Program-made: the position numbers and the translations under genes
Part shown: one piece after another, positions 39,078-43,876 of the stretch
Position numbering within the stretch: the stretch's first letter is position 1
How the letters are laid out: each line of letters starts with the position of its first letter
The notes under the pieces: model-generated
Told to the model about the DNA's origin: nothing
Seen by the model: only the letters and a program-made list of their open reading frames with translations
Database searches by the model: none
DNA from: a virus
Length of the DNA stretch: 43,876 nucleotides
Strand: one strand, 5' to 3'
IMG/VR virus record: IMGVR_UViG_3300010396_000025
Coordinates: 1 to 43,876 of that record

Positions 39078-40828
39078 AGCTCAGAAACTACCAACTGGAA
39101 GCTGAGAAGTTAACGCTGCAAGCGTGGGAGGATGGGAATCGTTCTGCGCTGGTAGTAATGCCAACCGGCACCGGAAAGACCGTGCTGTTTGCATCGCTCA
39201 TTCGGTCTCGGCTTCCAGGGCGTGCTCTCGTGCTCGCCCATCGCCAAGAATTGATTTGGCAGGCGCGTGATAAAATCCAGAAGGTGACCGGGCTTATAGT
39301 TGATGTCGAGATGGGCGAATACAAATCTCGCACCGATAAAGATTTGTTTCATCCGAAGGCTCAAGTCATAGTTTCTACAATCCAGACCCAGAATGCCGGA
39401 GGTGATGGAGGCGGCCGGATGGGCAAGTTCGACCCCAATGATTTCGGGCTTCTGATTGTAGATGAAGCCCACCACGCCACTTCGGTTTCGTATCGCAAGG
39501 TTATCGAGTATTACAAGACGAATCCGAATCTGGTCATTGTCGGAGTGACAGCCACTCCGGACCGCGCTGATGAAGAAGCTCTGGGCCAGGTTTTCGATAC
39601 TGTGGCCTTCGATTATGAAATCCTGGATGCAATCAATGACGGCTGGCTGGTGCCGATTGAGCAGCAGATGGTTTCGATTGAGGACTTCAGTTTTGAGAAT
39701 GTTCGCACCACTGCTGGGGATTTGAACGGGGCAGACCTGGCCGCAGTGATGACTTCTGAAAAACCTTTACAGGGCGTGGCCTCGGCCACCATAGACATCA
39801 TCGGGGACAAGCGCGGAATCGGATTTGCTTCGTCGGTGGCCCATGCGGAAATGCTTTCCGAAATCTTCAACCGCCACCGCTCCGGCATGTCCAATGTGGT
39901 TTCGGCCAAGACCGATTCTGAAGAACGCAAGAAAATCATTTCTGATTTTGCGCAAGGAAAAATCCAGTGGCTTTGGAATTGTGGAATCTTTACCGAAGGA
40001 TTCGATGACTCAGGCGTTGAAATAATCAGCATTGCCAGGCCGACCAAATCGCGCGCCCTTTATGCCCAGATGGCCGGCCGCGCAACCCGTCCGCATGAAA
40101 GCATAGCCGGAAGGCTGAATGACGTCTTTAATGCCCCTTTACGGCGCGCCACGATAGCGCGCAGCGTCAAGCCGTCCTGCCTGATAATTGACTTTGTCGG
40201 GAACTCTGGAAAGCACAAGCTGATGACTACGGCCGACATTCTCGGCGGAAATTATTCAGATGAAGTAATCGAGGCTGCGGTGTTAAGAGCCAAGAGCCTT
40301 GGCCAGCGGTTGCGGATGGATAAAACCATCGAGGAGGAAGAAAAGATTCAGGAGGAAATTAAGACGCGCAGGCTGGCCGAGGAGGCACGCAAGGCCAGAC
40401 TGGTCGGCAAGGCGCATTATAAGACTACTGCTATCAATCCTTTTGACCTTCTGCAAATCAAGCCGATTACGTCAACGCGCGGTTGGGACAAAGGCAAGGT
40501 GGCCTCTGAGAAAATGCGGAAGGTGATGCGGGAAAATATCAAGGTGAATGCAGATGATTATTCCTACGCACAGACTCGCCAGCTCATATCTGAATTTTTT
40601 CGCCGCATTGAAAACAAGCTATGCACAATCAAGCAGGCTGCAACCCTGAAGAAATTCGGAGTCGAGCCGAAGGATGTGACTTTCGATAACGCTCGTTCCA
40701 TGCTCGACCAGATTGCCAATAACGGCTGGAAGAAACCTGCGAGCTTTGCGCTTCCGAAAATGAAGTGTCCTCCTCCAAGAAATCCGAATCTGGTCGGAGC
40801 GCTGGTTGATGCCGATGTTCCATTTTGA
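39074..40828 (+). CDS. SF2 DEAH-box helicase
   Basis: Superfamily 2 helicase with a Q-like motif (LRNYQLEA), Walker A PTGTGKT (30-36), DEAHH (130-134), VGVTATPDRAD (motif III region) and QMAGRATRP (motif VI). The 584-residue length and the Arg/Lys-rich helical C-terminal extension (EEEEKIQEEIKTRRLAEEA) are as in phage UvsW/ResIII-like helicases, which remodel forks and recombination intermediates. It is coupled to the small gene before it and lies in the replication/recombination segment. Confidence 0.9.
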   Translation: MKLRNYQLEAEKLTLQAWEDGNRSALVVMPTGTGKTVLFASLIRSRLPGRALVLAHRQELIWQARDKIQKVTGLIVDVEMGEYKSRTDKDLFHPKAQVIVSTIQTQNAGGDGGGRMGKFDPNDFGLLIVDEAHHATSVSYRKVIEYYKTNPNLVIVGVTATPDRADEEALGQVFDTVAFDYEILDAINDGWLVPIEQQMVSIEDFSFENVRTTAGDLNGADLAAVMTSEKPLQGVASATIDIIGDKRGIGFASSVAHAEMLSEIFNRHRSGMSNVVSAKTDSEERKKIISDFAQGKIQWLWNCGIFTEGFDDSGVEIISIARPTKSRALYAQMAGRATRPHESIAGRLNDVFNAPLRRATIARSVKPSCLIIDFVGNSGKHKLMTTADILGGNYSDEVIEAAVLRAKSLGQRLRMDKTIEEEEKIQEEIKTRRLAEEARKARLVGKAHYKTTAINPFDLLQIKPITSTRGWDKGKVASEKMRKVMRENIKVNADDYSYAQTRQLISEFFRRIENKLCTIKQAATLKKFGVEPKDVTFDNARSMLDQIANNGWKKPASFALPKMKCPPPRNPNLVGALVDADVPF

Positions 40829-40832
40829 ATTT

Positions 40833-41051
40833 ATGAACCATCCAAATAAAAAACACATGGACCTGCCGAGCTATAAAAACCACAGCGCATACATGAAAGC
40901 GTGGCGAGCCAAACGCAAGTCTCAAGGCATCAAAACAAAAATGTATCGCAAGAAACCAAAGCAGGTGATCGAGTTCGGAAAATATGCCGACTGGTTTTCT
41001 GAATTTGCATTCGGATGCGGAACTAAAACCAATCCAATCCTTTCATCCTGA
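40833..41051 (+). CDS. Small basic protein, 72 aa
   Basis: ATG 40833, four bases after the helicase stop, is preferred to upstream in-frame starts. The product (MNHPNKKHMDLPSYKNHSAY) is rich in Lys/Arg (KAWRAKRKSQGIKTKMYRKK). Likely nucleic-acid binding; no family is recognised. Confidence 0.5.
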   Translation: MNHPNKKHMDLPSYKNHSAYMKAWRAKRKSQGIKTKMYRKKPKQVIEFGKYADWFSEFAFGCGTKTNPILSS

Positions 41052-41318
41052 ATGCCGAACCCGTTTAACCAAGGCGACTACGAATTTATGCCACCTCCGC
41101 CACCTAAAAAGAAACTACCGCCGAAACGGCAATCTGCGCCAGCCACTGGATTCGGCCTGGCCTTTCAAATCAACCAGCATTTCGACACCGAAGATGAGAT
41201 GAACCAATACATCGAAATGAACCTTTCAGAACACGGAACCAGGAAGGTCGAAGTCATCAATACATGGAAAAAAGAAGTCATCTGCTGCCGGGTCAGGCTG
41301 GCCGATAAACAGAAATAA
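41052..41318 (+). CDS. Hypothetical protein, 88 aa
   Basis: The ATG directly abuts the preceding stop (TGAATG). A Pro/Lys-rich segment (MPPPPPKKKLPPKRQ, residues 13-27) is followed by a small alpha/beta domain (FDTEDEMNQYIEMNLSEHGT; VINTWKKEVICCRVRLAD). The Pro-run start resembles that of the next gene, suggesting a shared linker or duplication. Confidence 0.5.
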   Translation: MPNPFNQGDYEFMPPPPPKKKLPPKRQSAPATGFGLAFQINQHFDTEDEMNQYIEMNLSEHGTRKVEVINTWKKEVICCRVRLADKQK

Positions 41319-41321
41319 ATT

Positions 41322-41654
41322 ATGCCACCTCCTCCTCCGAGAAAGAAGTCTGCCCCGCCGGCCAGGAAGCCTGAACCGGTTATTCCGAAGCGTGATTTAT
41401 TCCGCGCCGCTGAACAACCAGACCTGCTATCCGTGGACAAGGCTTGGGAACAAGAATGGCAGGGAATGCCTGAATATGAAAGAAGGGAAATGATGCCGTT
41501 TCACACACTTTATGTTCATTTTGAAAATAGGGAGGATATTAAAAAGTTTTCAGAAATGATTGGGCAAAAAATAAGCGAAGAAACAAAATATATTTGGCAC
41601 CCAAAGAAACAACAACTAAGGGTTGCCAAACTTAGATTTAAATCAGATAAATGA
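41322..41654 (+). CDS. Conserved phage protein beside glycosyltransferase, 110 aa
   Basis: After a Pro/Lys-rich start (MPPPPPRKKSAPPARK), the C-terminal part contains FHTLYVHFENREDIKKFSEM and IGQKISEETKYIWHPKK. This resembles a small phage family with a V.F....D...F....G...... .IW(F/H)P pattern often found next to TAGT-like glycosyltransferases. It is coupled by ATGA to the second glycosyltransferase, so the two may act together. Confidence 0.6.
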   Translation: MPPPPPRKKSAPPARKPEPVIPKRDLFRAAEQPDLLSVDKAWEQEWQGMPEYERREMMPFHTLYVHFENREDIKKFSEMIGQKISEETKYIWHPKKQQLRVAKLRFKSDK

Positions 41655-42358
41655 ATCCACAATTTCCAGTTTATGTTATCTCAAAAGGAAGGTGGGAATC
41701 ACTATTAACTTCCAAGGAACTTGATCGAATCAATGTTCCGTATAAGTTGGTAGTCGAGCCTTCGGAGGCAGAGCAGTATTTGAAAGAAGTCTCAGAAGAT
41801 AAAATCTTGATTGCTCCTGAGGATTTCAGCCTGCGCAAATGTGGCTCAATTCCTGTGCGCAATTTTGTGTGGGAACATTCAATTGAATCCGGCGCAGAAT
41901 GGCATTGGATTATGGACGACAACATTCAAGCATTCTGGAGGGCAAACAATAACATTCGCGTTCGTGTTGCTGATGGGACAATTTTTAGATGTGTTGAAGA
42001 TTTTGCTAACAGGTATGAAAATGTTGGGCAGGCAGGACTTAATTACTATATGTTCTGCGTCGATAGACTTTATTATCCGGCTTTTTGGATAAACACGAGA
42101 ATTTATTCCTGCATACTTCAGAGAAATGAAATTAAACACCGTTGGCGTGGCCGATATAATGAGGACACAGACCTATCAATAAGAATCTTAAAAGATGGGT
42201 GGTGTACAATTTTAATTCAGGCTTTCCTGGCTCAGAAAGCCACAACTGGCTCAGTCAAAGGTGGCAACATGGAGCATCTGTACGGAGGCAACGACCAGGT
42301 TGGAAACAAGGAGAAAGAATGGATTGAAAAGCGCAGGTTAATGGCGCAGTCCGATTGA
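41651..42358 (+). CDS. GT-A glycosyltransferase, TET-associated (TAGT)-like, copy 2
   Basis: The product (235 aa) has VYVISKGRW, YKLVVEPSEA and EWHWIMDDNIQAFW with the metal site at Asp89-Asp90. It shares NVGQAGLNYY and YNEDTDLSIRILKDGWC with copy 1, so the two are distant paralogues. Family knowledge suggests transfer of a sugar onto modified bases of phage DNA. It is AT-rich and coupled to the upstream small gene. Whether both copies act in sequence or on different acceptors is unknown. Confidence 0.65.
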   Translation: MNPQFPVYVISKGRWESLLTSKELDRINVPYKLVVEPSEAEQYLKEVSEDKILIAPEDFSLRKCGSIPVRNFVWEHSIESGAEWHWIMDDNIQAFWRANNNIRVRVADGTIFRCVEDFANRYENVGQAGLNYYMFCVDRLYYPAFWINTRIYSCILQRNEIKHRWRGRYNEDTDLSIRILKDGWCTILIQAFLAQKATTGSVKGGNMEHLYGGNDQVGNKEKEWIEKRRLMAQSD

Positions 42359-42380
42359 CCAACATCCAGATATTGCCACC

Positions 42381-42638
42381 ATGTCTTGGAAATGGGACAG
42401 GCCTCAGCATCAGGTGAATTATGGAGGCTTTAAGCAGAAGCTGGTCCGCAAGCCGGGCTGGAATTATTCCGGCGTAGATAACTACGGGATGAAGTTGATT
42501 CAAATCGAGAAGCCGGTCAAGGAAAAGAGTAACTTTAAAGTTACCAAATCGCCTCCGACCAAGAAAGCCTTCGACCAGGACTATTGGAAGAAACAAGGAT
42601 TCAATCGAGACCCGAAGGCAGATATTCAAAACCTATGA
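42381..42638 (+). CDS. Hypothetical protein, 85 aa, with palindrome-encoded linker
   Basis: The product (MSWKWDRPQHQVNYGGFKQK) is basic with aromatic residues. Palindrome copy 7 encodes SNFKVT at about residues 50-55 within a Lys/Pro linker (KPVKEKSNFKVTKSPPTKK). It ends in an acidic-basic helix (DQDYWKKQGFNRDPKA) and overlaps the primase start by ATGA. Function unknown; co-translation suggests a replication accessory. Confidence 0.6.
   Translation: MSWKWDRPQHQVNYGGFKQKLVRKPGWNYSGVDNYGMKLIQIEKPVKEKSNFKVTKSPPTKKAFDQDYWKKQGFNRDPKADIQNL
42529..42544. repeat. 16-bp palindromic element, copy 7 (in frame, coding)
   Basis: GTAACTTTAAAGTTAC, a perfect palindrome, flanked by A and C, and translated as part of SNFKVT. 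Confidence 0.95.
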
Positions 42639-43468
42639 TTTGGCAGCACGCAACCAAAAAGAATCCATGCCCAATCTGCGGCAGGGAGGATTGGTGTTCA
42701 TTCGGCGAACGCATGATGCTTTGTCAAAGGGTCGAATCTGCCAGGCCGCACTCGAAGGGTGGTTGGTTTCACGGCTATCCCGGCTCGGATGGTAACTTTA
42801 AAGTTACTAAATTTATCCCGCCTACGAGGTCTGCTCCGCAGGTCTTGGACGCAGAATCGGTCATGGATTCAGTTTCCGGCGCAGGAGATATAAAGAGCCT
42901 GTCGGAGTCCTTGGGCGTCTCTATGGACAGCTTAGACGCCTTGGCAGTAGGTTATAGCCATGCACATAAAGCCTGGGCTTTCCCGATGTCGGACGGAGAT
43001 GGAAAATATATCGGAATCCGGTTGCGGAACAAAGATGGGCAGAAGTGGGCTGTCACCGGTAGCCGGCAGGGGGTATTCCTGCCAAAGAGTAACTTTAAAG
43101 TTACTCCTAAAGTCTGCTATTTGCCGGAAGGTCCAACTGATACGGCCGCGCTGCTCAGCATGGGACTGTTTTCCATTGGCCGACCGACCTGCATGAGCGG
43201 AAATGAATTAGTTGCGCAGGCTCTGAAACGGCTCAAGATTTACAAGGCTGTAATCATTTCGGACAATGACGGACTAAAACAGTTTGCAAATAAAGAATCT
43301 CGCCCAGGAATCATCGGAGCCAAGAAACTTAAAAAAGAGCTTGGAATCAATTCAGTAATCTGGATGCCTCCGGCTCCAATCAAGGATGTCCGGGAATTTT
43401 ATAAGCGCGGAGGAACCGCACAACAAATCGAAAACGAAATCAAAAGCAAAGTATGGAGCAAAATATGA
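42635..43468 (+). CDS. DNA primase-like protein: zinc finger plus TOPRIM, 277 aa
   Basis: An N-terminal zinc-binding region (CPICGREDWC and LC, Cys12, Cys15, Cys21, Cys30) is followed by a linker and a TOPRIM domain with CYLPEGPTDTAALL (about 159-172) and VIISDNDGLK, the acidic residues that bind metal. This is the layout of a compact phage primase or primase-like protein. Two palindrome copies are translated within it: NFKVT at 54-58, just after the zinc finger, and SNFKVT at about 152-157, just before TOPRIM. There is no helicase domain in the same chain; the SF2 helicase is separate. Confidence 0.8.
   Translation: MIWQHATKKNPCPICGREDWCSFGERMMLCQRVESARPHSKGGWFHGYPGSDGNFKVTKFIPPTRSAPQVLDAESVMDSVSGAGDIKSLSESLGVSMDSLDALAVGYSHAHKAWAFPMSDGDGKYIGIRLRNKDGQKWAVTGSRQGVFLPKSNFKVTPKVCYLPEGPTDTAALLSMGLFSIGRPTCMSGNELVAQALKRLKIYKAVIISDNDGLKQFANKESRPGIIGAKKLKKELGINSVIWMPPAPIKDVREFYKRGGTAQQIENEIKSKVWSKI
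42792..42807. repeat. 16-bp palindromic element, copy 8 (in frame, coding)
   Basis: GTAACTTTAAAGTTAC flanked by G and T, encoding GNFKVT in the primase linker. Confidence 0.95.
43089..43104. repeat. 16-bp palindromic element, copy 9 (in frame, coding)
   Basis: GTAACTTTAAAGTTAC flanked by A and T, encoding SNFKVT directly before the TOPRIM domain of the primase. Confidence 0.95.
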
Positions 43469-43860
43469 CCGAACCCAATCAAAACAAGACGCCGAGGACG
43501 GATGCACAATATAAAGAATATGCACGTCGAGATAATGACGTGAAATGTGTAAACATTGACTTCGCTCGCCAACTCGAAACCGAACTCGCCGAGGCAAACA
43601 AGCAGAAGCGCCTAAACAAATACACATGCAGCGTTTGCTGGACAAACTCAGTTGCTCCGGCTAGTGACGACTTTGATGAGTCAAAACATTGGTTTTTTGA
43701 AATAGATGGTGAAAAGCTAGTGTGTCAAGTTTGCTATCTTACTGAAGCAATAAAGACAATAAAGACCGAACTCGCCGAAGCCAAGAACTGGCTCGCCCAA
43801 CTCAAAGACCAACGTGACAAAGCACTCGCTGAACGCACGTCGAATGGGAAATTGTCTTGA
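43465..43860 (+). CDS. Coiled-coil/zinc protein spanning the circular junction, 131 aa
   Basis: ATG 43465 overlaps the primase stop (ATGA) and has GGAG six bases upstream, so I prefer it to ATG 43453. The N-terminus (PRTDAQYKEYARRDNDVKCV, then NIDFARQLETELAEA) matches a common phage pattern PRTD...FARQLE.EL. A CSVC...CQVC zinc pair lies in the middle and a coiled coil at the end. Function unknown. The last 107 bases reappear at the left end of the window. Confidence 0.75.
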   Translation: MTEPNQNKTPRTDAQYKEYARRDNDVKCVNIDFARQLETELAEANKQKRLNKYTCSVCWTNSVAPASDDFDESKHWFFEIDGEKLVCQVCYLTEAIKTIKTELAEAKNWLAQLKDQRDKALAERTSNGKLS

Positions 43861-43876
43861 GCGGAGGACACCCAGA
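43754..43876. repeat. Direct terminal repeat, right copy
   Basis: Identical to bases 1-123. It contains the end of the coiled-coil/zinc gene and the first bases of the next small gene, so joining the ends restores an unbroken gene order. Confidence 0.97.

Noticed and set aside
1939-43104. CRISPR array from the repeated palindrome
   Set aside because: The repeats are dispersed over the genome, not regularly spaced, and no cas genes other than a Cas4-like recombination nuclease are present.

Overview
The window is a complete or nearly complete genome of an uncultivated tailed double-stranded DNA phage (Caudoviricetes) with siphovirus gene content. The first 123 bases are repeated exactly as the last 123 bases, which is how a circular or circularly permuted assembly looks, giving a unit length of about 43,753 bp. 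Every gene I can support is on the + strand, packed with ATGA or TGATG start/stop overlaps. There is no integrase, no recognisable lysogeny repressor, no tRNA and no CRISPR array. Signal peptides, a lipobox and an outer-membrane-like protein point to a diderm (Gram-negative) host. The Asn/Thr-rich secreted proteins faintly recall Verrucomicrobiota-type proteins, but that host guess is weak.

Layout. 0-1.9 kb: small early genes and a DUF1376-type replication protein. Its 3' end carries about five 12-bp tandem repeats followed by an AT-rich tract, a candidate iteron origin. 1.9-5.4 kb: terminase small and large (gpA-type) subunits, an AT-rich PP-loop gene and a stand-alone LuxR-type HTH. 5.5-18 kb: head and tail genes in lambda/HK97-like order, namely a small gpW-position protein, portal, a protease-scaffold-capsid fusion, connectors, tail terminator, tail tube candidate, chaperone candidate, short tape measure and three distal tail proteins. 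18-26.8 kb: a 2,113-residue mosaic fibre and a pectate-lyase-fold spike, both with Sec signal peptides. 26.8-28.6 kb: lysis-like cassette (membrane proteins, lipoprotein, outer-membrane-like protein, DUF1353 protein) closed by a terminator. 28.6-29.2 kb: about 600 bp without a credible gene but with many potential RNA helices. 29.2-32.8 kb: small regulators, zinc-ribbon proteins, a GT-A glycosyltransferase and a ribbon-helix-helix-like protein with apparent operators. 32.9-36.0 kb: recombination module (Cas4-like nuclease, Sak4-like ATPase, DUF669-like SSB). 36.0-36.45 kb: a second gene-free, helix-rich region. 36.4-43.9 kb: regulators, RuvC-like resolvase, SF2 helicase, second glycosyltransferase and zinc-finger/TOPRIM primase. 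No DNA polymerase is visible, so replication probably relies on host enzymes plus the recombination set.

The most unusual signal is an 18-bp palindrome family (RGTAACYTTAARGTTACY) present nine times. Five copies are between genes or supply a stop codon. Four are inside genes, always in the frame that reads (S/G)N(F/L)KVT, always in probable linkers. It looks like a genome-wide protein-binding site that coding sequences accommodate; the mini LuxR-type HTH is a candidate binder. Other strong points: three candidate structured RNAs, Sec signal peptides on virion proteins, a protease/capsid fusion with an apparent internal start, and two TET-associated-type glycosyltransferases without a visible partner enzyme that would make the hydroxylated base.
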